Counted from the stretch's first letter, positions 25,786 to 34,648 are shown. The stretch is DNA of 64,000 nt from Chryseobacterium daecheongense (GCA_027920525.1 CP115858.1:620001-684000), one strand, 5' to 3'. Notes: generated by a model not told the origin, from the sequence alone. A program made the numbers and translations.

Positions 25786-26016
25786 ATGGAAAGAAGTACG
25801 AGAGTATCAGTTTTTGAAAGTGATAATCCTTCAGAAATTCAATTGATCAAGTCTAAATTAGATGACGCTCAAATCACAAACACAGTTGAAAATAATTATC
25901 TCACTTTTACAACAACGCCAACGGCAACATCGCTAAAGCTCATGGTGGATCTGGAAGATGAGAAAAAAGCATTTGAAATTATTGACACTTATATACAACA
26001 AAGTGCAAACCAATAA
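25786..26016 (+). CDS. DUF2007-type small protein
   Basis: 76 residues, acidic, cytosolic. The sequence VFESDNPSEIQLIKSKLDDAQI...VDLEDEKKAFEIIDTYI matches the DUF2007 'putative prokaryotic signal transducing' fold (a ferredoxin-like alpha/beta unit). The biochemical role is unknown. It lies 63 bases after the lysine transaminase gene and before a terminator, so it may be the third gene of that transcript. Confidence 0.82.
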   Translation: MERSTRVSVFESDNPSEIQLIKSKLDDAQITNTVENNYLTFTTTPTATSLKLMVDLEDEKKAFEIIDTYIQQSANQ

Positions 26017-26049
26017 AACAATTTCATAATTTTAAATTTTACTACTTCG

Positions 26050-26086
26050 AACCGAAAATTAATTCAATTAATTTTCGGTTTTTTTA
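26050..26086 (+). terminator. Terminator after DUF2007 gene
   Basis: AACCGAAAATTAATT and AATTAATTTTCGGTT form a 15-bp perfect stem (26050-26080) with a one-base centre, followed by a run of T. Confidence 0.85.
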
Positions 26087-26171
26087 TTTAAATTTAATGC
26101 TAAAGAAATATATAAGGTTGAAAATAATCTTAATTTTCTTTCTTTTAAATCCTGACAACAATTAAGAATCT

Positions 26172-26684
26172 ATGACGCAGCAAATTAAGTTCAGAAAGGC
26201 CGAAATTAAAGAAAAAAATATCATCTGGGACATTATCCAGCAATCAATCGAAAGGAGAAGATTGGACGGGAGTACTCAGTGGCAAAATGGTTATCCGAAT
26301 GAAGATACTATAGAAAGTGATATTTCGAAAGGTTTTGGTTTTGTTCTTACAGTAGATGATGTTATTGCCGTTTATGTTGCCCTGATATTTAATGACGAGC
26401 CTGCTTATAGTACCATTGATGGGGCATGGCTTAGTGACGGTGAGTTTGTTGTTGTTCACCGTGTAGCTGTTTCCGAAGAGTTTGCCGGACAGGGACTTGT
26501 AAAAAAACTATTTGATTATATAGAAAATTACACAAAAAGCCAGGGGGTATTGAGTGTAAAAGTAGACACTAATTATGATAATATTGCCATGCTGAAGATT
26601 CTTGAAAAGCAAGGTTATTCCTATTGCGGTGAAGTAGTTCTTGCCGGAGGAGTCCGAAAAGCATTCGAGAAGATTATAATTTGA
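26172..26684 (+). CDS. GNAT-family N-acetyltransferase
   Basis: 170 residues. The acetyl-CoA-binding core VVVHRVAVSEEFAGQGLVKKLFD (motif A, Q/R-x-x-G-x-G/A variant EEFAGQGL) lies at about residues 94-116, followed by NYDNIAMLKILEKQGY, the usual C-terminal GNAT strand-helix. The substrate is unknown. It stands alone between a terminator and the GbsR operon. The N-terminal third (IERRRLDGSTQWQNGYPN) is typical of the Bacteroidota GNAT group. Confidence 0.87.
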   Translation: MTQQIKFRKAEIKEKNIIWDIIQQSIERRRLDGSTQWQNGYPNEDTIESDISKGFGFVLTVDDVIAVYVALIFNDEPAYSTIDGAWLSDGEFVVVHRVAVSEEFAGQGLVKKLFDYIENYTKSQGVLSVKVDTNYDNIAMLKILEKQGYSYCGEVVLAGGVRKAFEKIII

Positions 26685-26757
26685 GCGAAAGGTTAAATCC
26701 TTTTCCATTGAATTTTTAAAACGCTATATATTTATAAACTCTATTGCGTTTGTTCGT

Positions 26758-26784
26758 TTAGTTCTGAACTAATTTATACTTTTG
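26758..26784 (+). promoter_or_regulatory. Promoter with palindromic operator for the GbsR-RND operon
   Basis: TTAGTTCTGAACTAA (26758-26772) is a perfect palindrome around a central T. It sits directly upstream of the -7 box TACTTTTG (26777-26784), inside the promoter spacer, 17 bases before the start codon. Another GTTC half-site is at 26752-26755. The position fits autorepression by the first gene of the operon. Confidence 0.6.
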
Positions 26785-26800
26785 CTCAAATTTGTATATT

Positions 26801-27256
26801 ATGCATAAAAGTATAGAAGTTGATGAAAAAATTTTTCAGGATGCCGTAAAATTCTATGGTACCAACCTGAATATTCCTCCATTAGCTTCAAAAATATATG
26901 CTTATCTCATCTTCGATTTTGAAAAAGTAGGAATTACTTTTGACGAATTTGTAGAAGTGCTCTCAGCCAGTAAAAGTTCCGTTTCCACCAGTATTTCATT
27001 ATTACTCAACTCTCAGCTTATTATCGACCATAATAAGATCGATGAGAGGAAGCGGTATTTCTTTATCAATGATGAGCATATGAAGATAAGGTTTGAAAAA
27101 ATTCTCCAGAAATTACAGGATGAACTAAAACTACTAGACGATTTAAATAACTTTAGAAAGGTACACGATGAACATTACAATGAAAAACTTAGTATTTATA
27201 AGGCGCTATTGAATAAAAATATTTCAAATATTCAGGAATCTATTAATAAACTATAA
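26801..27256 (+). CDS. GbsR/MarR-family transcriptional regulator
   Basis: 151 residues. Winged helix-turn-helix (about 30-90) with FVEVLSASKSSVSTSISLLLNS as the recognition region and DERKRYFFI as the wing, then a long C-terminal dimerisation helix. GbsR-like regulators often head RND efflux operons in Bacteroidota. I use ATG 26801 (MHKSIEVDEK); an upstream TTG at 26792 is less likely. The stop is six bases from the adaptor-protein start, so it is the first gene of a four-gene efflux operon and probably represses it. Confidence 0.87.
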   Translation: MHKSIEVDEKIFQDAVKFYGTNLNIPPLASKIYAYLIFDFEKVGITFDEFVEVLSASKSSVSTSISLLLNSQLIIDHNKIDERKRYFFINDEHMKIRFEKILQKLQDELKLLDDLNNFRKVHDEHYNEKLSIYKALLNKNISNIQESINKL

Positions 27257-27262
27257 TTTAAA

Positions 27263-28447
27263 ATGACAAATAAACTATTCATACTTTCTGTTGCAGCTAT
27301 CTCACTGACAGCCTGCAAAAAAGAAGCTCCAAAACAGGATGGTGCAAAACCTTACCCTGTAATTTCGGTGGAACAAAAGAATATCGTAGGATACCAGACA
27401 TTCCCTGCGAGCATACAAGGTAGAGTAAATAATGATGTAAGGGCTAAGATTCAGGGATATATTACCCAACTATTAGTAGATGAAGGGCAATATGTAACCA
27501 AAGGACAACCTTTATTCCGTCTTGAAACCAATATACTTACTGAAAATGCAGCTGCTGCAAAGGCAGGTATCGGTGCTGCCGAATCAACGGTGGCTGCTGC
27601 ACAGGCTTCGGTAAATGCAGCTCAGGTGGAAGTGAATAAACTTAAACCTCTGGTTGCTAAGAATATCATCAGTAACGTACAGCTTCAAACAGCACAGGCT
27701 AACCTGGCTCAGGCTCAGGCACAGCTTCAGCAGGCGGTTGCTTCAAAACGTCAGGCGACAGCCAATTACAAAGGGGTAGAAGCTAATATCGAATATTCTA
27801 TTATTCGCGCACCTATTTCGGGGGTTGTTGGAAAACTTCCTTTAAAAGTGGGTAGCTTGGTAGGACCTACTGATCAGACTCCTTTAACGACAATTTCAGA
27901 TACTTCCGAGGTATTCGCCTATTTTTCGATGAACGAAAAAGAATATTTCAACTTTTTGGAGAAATCTGTAGGAGCTACAATGCCTGAGAAAATCAAAAAT
28001 CTTCCTATGGTTGATTTACAGCTGGCTAATGGAAGTATTTATCCTGAAAAAGGGAAGATCGAAGCTATTACAGGACAAATTGATCCCACTACAGGAACCA
28101 TTCAGTTCAGAGTAGCATTTTCAAATGCCCAAAAGTTACTTAGCAACGGGAACAGTGGAACAATAAGATTACCTAAAGCGTATGATAGCGTTTTGGTTGT
28201 TCCGGAAAGTGCCACATACGAACAACAGGGAATTGTTTATGTGTATAAAGTTGAAAAGGATACTGCTAAAAATGTAGTAGTAAATGTAATTGACAGAATT
28301 GACAACATGGCGTTAATAAAATCAGGAATAAATAAAGGAGAAACTATAGTGGCAGCAGGTATCGGTGGTTTGAAATCCGGAACTCCTGTAAAGCCGAAAC
28401 CTATAAAAATGGATAGCCTCGTTCAATCTATAAAACCGAAATTCTAA
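27263..28447 (+). CDS. RND efflux periplasmic adaptor (membrane fusion lipoprotein)
   Basis: 394 residues. N-terminal lipoprotein signal with LTAC (Cys about 19). Then the membrane-fusion order: barrel-sandwich half-motif VRAKIQGYITQLLVDEGQYV, an Ala/Gln-rich coiled-coil hairpin (about 95-175), the second lipoyl half APISGVVGKLPLKVGSLV, beta-barrel and membrane-proximal domains. It links the RND pump to the outer-membrane channel. Its stop overlaps the pump start by one base (TAATG), implying translational coupling. Confidence 0.93.
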   Translation: MTNKLFILSVAAISLTACKKEAPKQDGAKPYPVISVEQKNIVGYQTFPASIQGRVNNDVRAKIQGYITQLLVDEGQYVTKGQPLFRLETNILTENAAAAKAGIGAAESTVAAAQASVNAAQVEVNKLKPLVAKNIISNVQLQTAQANLAQAQAQLQQAVASKRQATANYKGVEANIEYSIIRAPISGVVGKLPLKVGSLVGPTDQTPLTTISDTSEVFAYFSMNEKEYFNFLEKSVGATMPEKIKNLPMVDLQLANGSIYPEKGKIEAITGQIDPTTGTIQFRVAFSNAQKLLSNGNSGTIRLPKAYDSVLVVPESATYEQQGIVYVYKVEKDTAKNVVVNVIDRIDNMALIKSGINKGETIVAAGIGGLKSGTPVKPKPIKMDSLVQSIKPKF

Positions 28448-31400
28448 TGATAAAAAACTTTATTAACAGACCGGTTTTATCCACTGTTATTTCAATATTA
28501 ATTGTTATACTCGGTGTTTTAGGCCTTATTTCATTGCCTGTTACCCAGTACCCGGACATTGCGCCTCCTACAGTGAGTGTTACAGCAAACTATACGGGAG
28601 CTAACGCGGAGACGGTGATGAAAAGTGTGGTAGTTCCTTTGGAGGAACAGATTAACGGGGTAGAAGGAATGGATTATATCACTTCTTCTGCAGGAAACGA
28701 TGGATCTGCCAATATTCAGGTTTTCTTTAAGCAGGGGATTGATCCGGATATTGCAGCGGTAAACGTACAGAACCGTGTTACAAGAGCAACACCATTACTT
28801 CCAAGTGAAGTAACCCGTTCAGGGGTTGTTACTCAGAAGCAGCAAACCAGTGCCTTGATGTATATGTCTTTCTATTCCGAAAATAAGGACCTCGATGACG
28901 TTTATCTTCAAAATTTCCTGAATATTAACATTATTCCTAATATCAAAAGGATTAATGGAGTTGGAGATGCTCAGGTTTTCGGTGGGAAAAACTACTCGAT
29001 GAGAATATGGCTGGATCCTGCGAAAATGGCAGCCTATGGAGTAACACCGGATGATGTTACAGCGGCTATTAATGAGCAGAGTAGAGAAGCAGCAGCTGGA
29101 TCCATCGGACAAAACAGTGGTAGTTCTTTTGAATACATCATTAAATATGTAGGGAAATTCAACGAGAAATCTCAATATGATAACATCATTATCAAGTCTC
29201 TTGCCGATGGCCAGAATCTGATGCTTAAAGATGTTGCCAAAGTTGAATTGGCTGGGCAATCTTATACCGGAATTGGGGAGAATGGAAATAATCCTTCCAT
29301 CAGTATGGGATTCTTTCAGACACCAGGTTCCAATGCTCAGGACATTATTAAGAATATTAAAGCATACTTAAAAGCATCAGAGGGAAGTTTTCCTAAAGGG
29401 ATTAAATATACTTTCAACTTTGATACCAATGAGTTCCTTGATGCCTCTATTGATAAGGTTGTTCATACCTTAATTGAAGCATTTATTCTGGTATTCATTG
29501 TAGTGTATATTTTCTTACAGGATTTCAGATCTACTTTGATCCCGGCTATTGCAGTTCCGGTATCTATTGTGGGAGCATTCTTCTTCCTGAATTTGTTTGG
29601 ATATTCACTCAACCTTTTAACCTTATTCGCGTTAGTACTTGCTATTGGTATTGTAGTGGATGATGCCATTGTCGTCGTCGAGGCCGTTCATGCTAAGATG
29701 GAGCATGGTATTTCCGATGCTAAAAAGGCTACCGTAGAAGCGATGGATGAGATTACTGGAGCAATTATTTCAATTACATTGGTAATGGCATCCGTATTTA
29801 TTCCGGTAACTTTTATTACCGGTCCGACAGGGGTATTCTATCAGCAGTTTGGTATTACACTTATCGTAGCGATCATCATTTCGGCAATCAATGCATTAAC
29901 GTTAAGTCCGGTTTTATGTTCACTATTCCTTAAACCTCATTCTGAGCATCACCAGGAATACAAGAATATGAATATCCTTCAGAAGTTCTTCTATAAATTC
30001 AATATAGCATTTAGAACAACCACTGAACGTTACGGAAGAGGATTTGTTTTCTTATTAAGACATAAATGGGTTACCCTGATCATCTTTGCCATTACAGGAG
30101 GAATTTTATTCTGGGCAAGTTCAACGATGAAAAAAGGATTCGTTCCTACTGAAGACCGTGGAATTATCTTTACCGATGTGCAGCTTCCTCCGGGATCATC
30201 TATGGAAAGAACCTATAATGCATTGAAAACACTACAGGCTAACGCAATGAAAATTCCGGGAGTTCAAAACGTTACCATTTCTACCGGTAGAGGTTTCTTA
30301 TCCGGAAACGGAAGTAATAATGGTCTTGCCTTTATTAAATTAAAACCTTTTGATGAAAGGAAAAAAGATAATTTAACCTCTGAAGATATTACGAAAAAAC
30401 TATTTGGAATTTCAGGGAAAGTGCCGGATGCCAAAGTCGTATTCTTTCAGCCACCAAGTGTACCCGGTTTTGGTAACAGTGCAGGATTTGAGATGGTATT
30501 GCTGGATAAATCCGGTGGTGAATATACCGCGCTTGATGATAAAACTAATGAATTCATCGGTAAGCTTATGGAAAGACCCGAGATAGAATTTGCACAGACC
30601 TCGTTCAATACAAAGTACCCGCAATATCAAATGGAAATTAATGTTCCTTTGGCAAAACAATTGGGAGTTTCTGTAAATAGTATCCTAAGTACAATGCAGG
30701 GATATATTGGAGGGATTTATACAGCTGACTTTACGAAATACGGAAAACAATTCCGAGTAATGGTTCAGGCTCTACCTGAAAACAGAAAGAACATCGATAA
30801 TCTTAACGATCTCTATGTAAAAACAGGTTCGGGTATAATGTCTCCTATTTCGCAATTTGTGACATTAGACAAAACATATGGTCCACAGTCTGTAAGTCGT
30901 TATAACCTTTTTACATCAGTAAAAATTACAGGGGGGAATTCCCAGGGCTACAGTTCCGGGGATGCTATTACTGCGGTACAGCAGGTAGCGAAAGAAACAC
31001 TGAATCAGAATTACGATGTTGAGTTTACCGGATTGACAAGAGAAGAATTAAACTCCGGATCTCAAACCGTATTAATCTTTGGGCTAAGTTTAATTTTTGT
31101 CTACTTTATCCTTTCTGCGCAATATGAAAGTTATATTCTTCCGCTGATTGTTGTGATCTCACTTCCATTAGGGGTAATGGGAGCTTATTTTGGACAAAAA
31201 ATCATGGGCTTGGAAAACAATATCTATTTCCAGATTGCCTTGATCATGTTGGTCGGATTATTGGCTAAAAATGCCATTTTGATTGTTGAATTTGCCGTTC
31301 AGAGAAGACATCATGGTGAAACCATTGTCATGTCTGCAATCAATGCTGCGAAGGCAAGATTAAGACCGATTCTGATGACCTCATTTGCCTTTATATTTGG

Positions 31401-31593
31401 TCTATTACCATTGGTGCTGGCAAGTGGAATCGGGGCGGTAGGAAACAGATCTATTGCAACAGGTGCTGCCATTGGATTATTGATAGGAACAGTATTAGGG
31501 CTCATCGTAATTCCTGTATTGTATGTGATCTTTGAAACATTGCAGGAAAAAATCAAACCGATTAAAAGAGAAGACATCAATTTAGCTGAATAA
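28447..31593 (+). CDS. RND (HAE1-type) efflux pump inner-membrane transporter
   Basis: 1048 residues, full length for AcrB-type pumps. It begins MIKNFINRPVLSTVISILIV and has twelve transmembrane helices in two sets around residues 10, 335-545 and 865-1035. The proton-relay aspartates are present in VLAIGIVVDDAIVVVEAV. The porter-domain sequence FKQGIDPDIAAVNVQNRV is typical of HAE1 drug exporters. Substrates cannot be predicted. Part of the GbsR-adaptor-pump-channel operon. Confidence 0.95.
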   Translation: MIKNFINRPVLSTVISILIVILGVLGLISLPVTQYPDIAPPTVSVTANYTGANAETVMKSVVVPLEEQINGVEGMDYITSSAGNDGSANIQVFFKQGIDPDIAAVNVQNRVTRATPLLPSEVTRSGVVTQKQQTSALMYMSFYSENKDLDDVYLQNFLNINIIPNIKRINGVGDAQVFGGKNYSMRIWLDPAKMAAYGVTPDDVTAAINEQSREAAAGSIGQNSGSSFEYIIKYVGKFNEKSQYDNIIIKSLADGQNLMLKDVAKVELAGQSYTGIGENGNNPSISMGFFQTPGSNAQDIIKNIKAYLKASEGSFPKGIKYTFNFDTNEFLDASIDKVVHTLIEAFILVFIVVYIFLQDFRSTLIPAIAVPVSIVGAFFFLNLFGYSLNLLTLFALVLAIGIVVDDAIVVVEAVHAKMEHGISDAKKATVEAMDEITGAIISITLVMASVFIPVTFITGPTGVFYQQFGITLIVAIIISAINALTLSPVLCSLFLKPHSEHHQEYKNMNILQKFFYKFNIAFRTTTERYGRGFVFLLRHKWVTLIIFAITGGILFWASSTMKKGFVPTEDRGIIFTDVQLPPGSSMERTYNALKTLQANAMKIPGVQNVTISTGRGFLSGNGSNNGLAFIKLKPFDERKKDNLTSEDITKKLFGISGKVPDAKVVFFQPPSVPGFGNSAGFEMVLLDKSGGEYTALDDKTNEFIGKLMERPEIEFAQTSFNTKYPQYQMEINVPLAKQLGVSVNSILSTMQGYIGGIYTADFTKYGKQFRVMVQALPENRKNIDNLNDLYVKTGSGIMSPISQFVTLDKTYGPQSVSRYNLFTSVKITGGNSQGYSSGDAITAVQQVAKETLNQNYDVEFTGLTREELNSGSQTVLIFGLSLIFVYFILSAQYESYILPLIVVISLPLGVMGAYFGQKIMGLENNIYFQIALIMLVGLLAKNAILIVEFAVQRRHHGETIVMSAINAAKARLRPILMTSFAFIFGLLPLVLASGIGAVGNRSIATGAAIGLLIGTVLGLIVIPVLYVIFETLQEKIKPIKREDINLAE

Positions 31594-31600
31594 AAATAAA

Positions 31601-31665
31601 AACCAGAGAGGTAGAAGTAGTAAAAGAATTGTTGAATTTCCGATCTTACTTCTAACCTCTGGTTT
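31601..31665. repeat. Dispersed intergenic hairpin repeat, copy 2 (inside efflux operon)
   Basis: AACCAGAG-A-GGTAGAAGTA at 31601-31619 is an imperfect inverted repeat of ACTTCTAACCTCTGGTTT at 31648-31665. That 18-base block is identical to 2136-2153. The hairpin fills the 92-base gap between pump and outer-membrane channel genes and might adjust the ratio of their expression. Confidence 0.6.
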
Positions 31666-31685
31666 CTAACTTCCAATTTTTAACA

Positions 31686-33101
31686 ATGAAAAGTTTAATA
31701 AACATCATAAAAGGAGTAACTTTTTCAGTTTTCATACTGGGAGCCATTTCATCATGTATGGCGAGAAAAGAGTATGAAAGACCGAAAAATGTCGTTGACG
31801 AAAAGCTTTTCCGTACCGATATGCTTCCTAAGGACAGTGCAAGTATTGCTGATATCTCATGGAAAGAAATTTTTACGGATCCCATATTACAGGGGCATAT
31901 TTCAAAAGCTTTAGAAAACAATTTAGATATCAGAATTGCATTACAGAGTATTGCCTCTGCCGAAGCTTATCTTAAACAAAGTAAAGCAGCATATCAGCCA
32001 ACGGTTTCAATCGGACCCAATTACACGTTTCAAACCCAATCCATCAATACCCAGTTTGGTCAGATCATTGGAGAAAGACGTTATGTAAATCAATTTGATA
32101 TTACAGCGACTATAGGTTGGGAAGCGGATATCTGGGGTAAATTAAAAGCTCAGGAAAAAGCTCAGCTTGCCACTTATTTAGGAACAGTTGCCGCACACAA
32201 GGCTGTAAAAAGCAGTTTGGTAGCCTCAGTAGCTTCTGCTTATTATCAGCTTTTGACTTTCGATTCGCAGAAAAGAATTATTCAGGAAACCATTGATGTC
32301 CGGGAAAAAAACCTTGAAACAACAAAAGCTCTGAAAGAGTCAGGAACGGTAACTGAAGTGGCGGTTCAACAAAGTGAAGCGTTGGTTTTTAATGCGAAAT
32401 CTCTACTTATTGATATTGATACTCAAATCCAGTCTTTGGAGAATACAATGAGTCTGTTGATGGGAGAACCTTCTCATGCCATTGAAAGATCAACACTAGA
32501 GGGCCAAAACCTTCCGAAGGATATCAAACTTGGATATCCGGCTCAATTACTGGCCAACCGTCCGGATGTAATGCGTGCGGAATACAATCTGATGAACGCT
32601 TTTGAATTAACCAACTCTGCGAAAGCACAGTTTTACCCTACACTAAAACTTACCGGAACCGGTGGAGTACAGTCTGTAGATATTGATCATTTATTCAGTG
32701 TGAATTCGTTATTTGCCAATGTAGTAACAGGCTTGGCGCAACCTATTCTCAACAGAAGACAGATCAAAACGAATTATGACGTGAGCCTGGCCAATCAGGA
32801 AACGGCTTATCTGAATTTTAGAAAAACAGTTCTTACTGCAGGAAAAGAAGTATCTGATGCAATACGGGTATTTGGAGTACAGGATTCTTTTATTGAACTT
32901 AAAAGAAAGGAACTGGACGCGTATAAAAAATCAGTAGATTTTTCCCAGGAATTGGTTAACTATGGTATGGCCAATTACCTTGAAGTGTTGAATGCGAGTG
33001 TAAATTCATTGAATGCAGAATTGAATATTTCAAATGCAGAATACAACAAAATGAAAGCTGCAGTTGACTTATACCAGGCACTAGGTGGGGGTTGGAAGTA
33101 A
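31686..33101 (+). CDS. Outer-membrane efflux channel (NodT/OprM-type TolC-family lipoprotein)
   Basis: 471 residues. Lipobox in LGAISSC (Cys about 23), then two OEP domains (about 65-255 and 265-465) with long helices and the barrel strands around YQPTVSIGPNYTFQT and FYPTLKLTGTGG. GYPAQLLANRPDVMRAEYNL is the NodT-subfamily signature. It completes the tripartite efflux system with the two preceding genes and ends before a strong terminator. Confidence 0.93.
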   Translation: MKSLINIIKGVTFSVFILGAISSCMARKEYERPKNVVDEKLFRTDMLPKDSASIADISWKEIFTDPILQGHISKALENNLDIRIALQSIASAEAYLKQSKAAYQPTVSIGPNYTFQTQSINTQFGQIIGERRYVNQFDITATIGWEADIWGKLKAQEKAQLATYLGTVAAHKAVKSSLVASVASAYYQLLTFDSQKRIIQETIDVREKNLETTKALKESGTVTEVAVQQSEALVFNAKSLLIDIDTQIQSLENTMSLLMGEPSHAIERSTLEGQNLPKDIKLGYPAQLLANRPDVMRAEYNLMNAFELTNSAKAQFYPTLKLTGTGGVQSVDIDHLFSVNSLFANVVTGLAQPILNRRQIKTNYDVSLANQETAYLNFRKTVLTAGKEVSDAIRVFGVQDSFIELKRKELDAYKKSVDFSQELVNYGMANYLEVLNASVNSLNAELNISNAEYNKMKAAVDLYQALGGGWK

Positions 33102-33127
33102 TTCCTCCGACACTTTTTAAATAGATC

Positions 33128-33158
33128 AGACGCATGCAGATATTGTATGCGTCTTTTT
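33128..33158 (+). terminator. Terminator of the RND efflux operon
   Basis: AGACGCAT (33128-33135) and ATGCGTCT (33147-33154) form a perfect stem followed by T residues. Confidence 0.85.
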
Positions 33159-33196
33159 ATTGATAACATAAATTATTGTTGATTGATTAAATATAT

Positions 33197-33227
33197 TTGT
33201 TTTTATGTAGCTAACTACGTAGTTTTG
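33197..33227 (+). promoter_or_regulatory. Promoter with MarR-type operator for the GNAT-MarR operon
   Basis: TTG (33197-33199) and TAGTTTTG (33220-33227) are 20 bases apart, a full Bacteroidota promoter. AACTACGTAGTT (33213-33224) is a perfect 12-bp palindrome overlapping the -7 box, and a second, overlapping GTAGCTAACTAC half-site pair lies at 33207-33218. This is the ideal place for repression by the MarR protein encoded by the second gene. Confidence 0.65.
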
Positions 33228-33244
33228 TACATTAAATAAAAATT

Positions 33245-33739
33245 ATGACATTAGAAATCCAACCTATCGGTAATACTTATTCCGAACAAGTCATAGATTT
33301 GATTCTGAATATTCAGCAAAAAGAATTTAATATTCCTATCACGATCGAAGACCAGCCGGATCTTTTGAAGATTGAAAGCTTTTATAAAGAAGGGGGCGGA
33401 AACTTTTGGGGCGCTTTTCTGGATAAAGAGTTGGTAGGTACCATTGCTTTAGTTAAATTTGACGAAAAGGCTGCAGCCATCAGAAAGATGTTTGTTAAAA
33501 AAGAATTCAGGGGAAAAGAGCATCAGATCGCACAAAAATTATTAGATATCCTGATTTCGTATTGCAGGGAAAATAAAATTGAAGAAATTATGCTGGGGAC
33601 AGTTTCTGTGCTGAATGCGGCCATGCGTTTTTATGAACGTAACCGGTTTCAGAAAATTGCCAAAGAAGATCTCCCTCCTTCATTTCCTCTGATGAGTGCT
33701 GATAACGTCTTTTATATTCTTAATTTAAATGAGATCTAA
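33245..33739 (+). CDS. GNAT-family N-acetyltransferase (first gene of MarR operon)
   Basis: 164 residues. Acetyltransferase fold with GNFWGAFLDKELVGTIALV as the central strands, AAIRKMFVKKEFRGKEHQIAQKLLD as the acetyl-CoA motif A (a less usual RGKEHQIA loop in place of RGxGxG/A) and LNAAMRFYERNRF near the C-terminus. The substrate is unknown; coupling to a MarR regulator suggests detoxification. Its stop overlaps the MarR start by one base (TAATG). Confidence 0.87.
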   Translation: MTLEIQPIGNTYSEQVIDLILNIQQKEFNIPITIEDQPDLLKIESFYKEGGGNFWGAFLDKELVGTIALVKFDEKAAAIRKMFVKKEFRGKEHQIAQKLLDILISYCRENKIEEIMLGTVSVLNAAMRFYERNRFQKIAKEDLPPSFPLMSADNVFYILNLNEI

Positions 33740-34218
33740 TGAATGTTATTAACGAATCCGGAATTCTTGCGATATCCACAAGATTGCAAAGGCTAAGTGA
33801 ACAGCTCCGTAAAGATGGAGCTTTGGTTTATAAGGCATTTGATATTGATTTTGAGCCTAAGTGGTTTCCTGTTATCTTTACACTTTATCACAAACAGCCC
33901 CTGAGTGTTGTGGAGCTGGCCAATGAAATAGGGTATACCCATCCCTCTACAATAAGCTTACTTAAGGAACTTGAAAAGGAGAAGATGATTATTTCAAAAA
34001 AGGATAAGCAGGATGAAAGAAAACGTTTGATCGGATTAGCACCTAAAGGCCTTGAACTCATCGAAAAAATGAAGCCCGTATGGGAACTTATTTCAACTGT
34101 TTTGGGAGAAATTGCCGACAACAACAATCACTTATTAAAAGCCATTGATGAAACAGAAGAAAAACTGGCAAATCAGTCCTTTTTACAACGTGCTTTGCAA
34201 TTGAAAAATACTAAGTAA
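33739..34218 (+). CDS. MarR-family transcriptional regulator
   Basis: 159 residues. MarR winged helix: SVVELANEIGYTHPSTISLLKELEKEKMI forms the helix-turn-helix (about 54-83), and KDKQDERKRLIGLAPKG is the wing with the signature D-x-R-(K/R) sequence. N- and C-terminal helices make the dimer. It probably binds the palindrome over the operon's own -7 box. The extra N-terminal 40 residues (FDIDFEPKWFPVIFTL) are typical of MarR proteins co-transcribed with a GNAT enzyme in Bacteroidota. Confidence 0.9.
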   Translation: MNVINESGILAISTRLQRLSEQLRKDGALVYKAFDIDFEPKWFPVIFTLYHKQPLSVVELANEIGYTHPSTISLLKELEKEKMIISKKDKQDERKRLIGLAPKGLELIEKMKPVWELISTVLGEIADNNNHLLKAIDETEEKLANQSFLQRALQLKNTK

Positions 34219-34266
34219 AATTTCTGATAGTACTCAATTTTACAGCTTATACATATGAATAAAATG

Positions 34267-34294
34267 AATCCTGCACTACGCAGGATTTTTTTTG
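34267..34294 (+). terminator. Terminator after MarR gene
   Basis: AATCCTGC (34267-34274) and GCAGGATT (34280-34287) form a perfect stem with an ACTAC loop, followed by a T-run. Confidence 0.88.
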
Positions 34295-34606
34295 AATTCT
34301 GTTTTTTTAATGTTAATGGGCTTTGCGGGCTTTTTTTTATATGATAGATGATGTAAATTTAATCTATTGATATTCTATAAGTTGACATTAAACTTGAAAT
34401 TTTATTAAAAAAATCACTTCATAGGGTACAGTATTTGCAGATAACAAAAGCGCACACGCAAATCATGCTTTACATACGATAAATATTAAGGTTTTCCTTA
34501 AAATTGATTATATAAAAGCAACACACCACATCATTTTTTTATATATTATTAAGATAAATCTCCGGTAGCATACCGGAGATTTTTACGTTTTAAATAAGAA
34601 ACAAAA
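34295..34606 (+). ncRNA. Intergenic region ending in an orphan terminator; candidate small RNA
   Basis: No gene is visible here. A strong hairpin AATCTCCGGTA-GCA-TACCGGAGATT at 34558-34582 followed by TTTT is an intrinsic terminator on the plus strand, but the upstream MarR gene already has its own at 34267-34294 and no ORF lies between. A plus-strand transcript of roughly 100-250 bases ending near 34587 is the simplest explanation. No clear TAnnTTTG promoter was found, so the RNA is only a candidate. Confidence 0.3.
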
Positions 34607-34632
34607 AAAGGTGACCACTGGCCACCTTTTTA
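34607..34632 (-). terminator. Terminator after small lipoprotein gene
   Basis: AAAGGTG/CACCTTT arms with GGCCA/TGACC pairing give a stem across 34607-34630. The A-run upstream serves as U-tail for the minus-strand transcript. Confidence 0.75.
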
Positions 34633-34648
34633 TATGTAGTAATAAACC

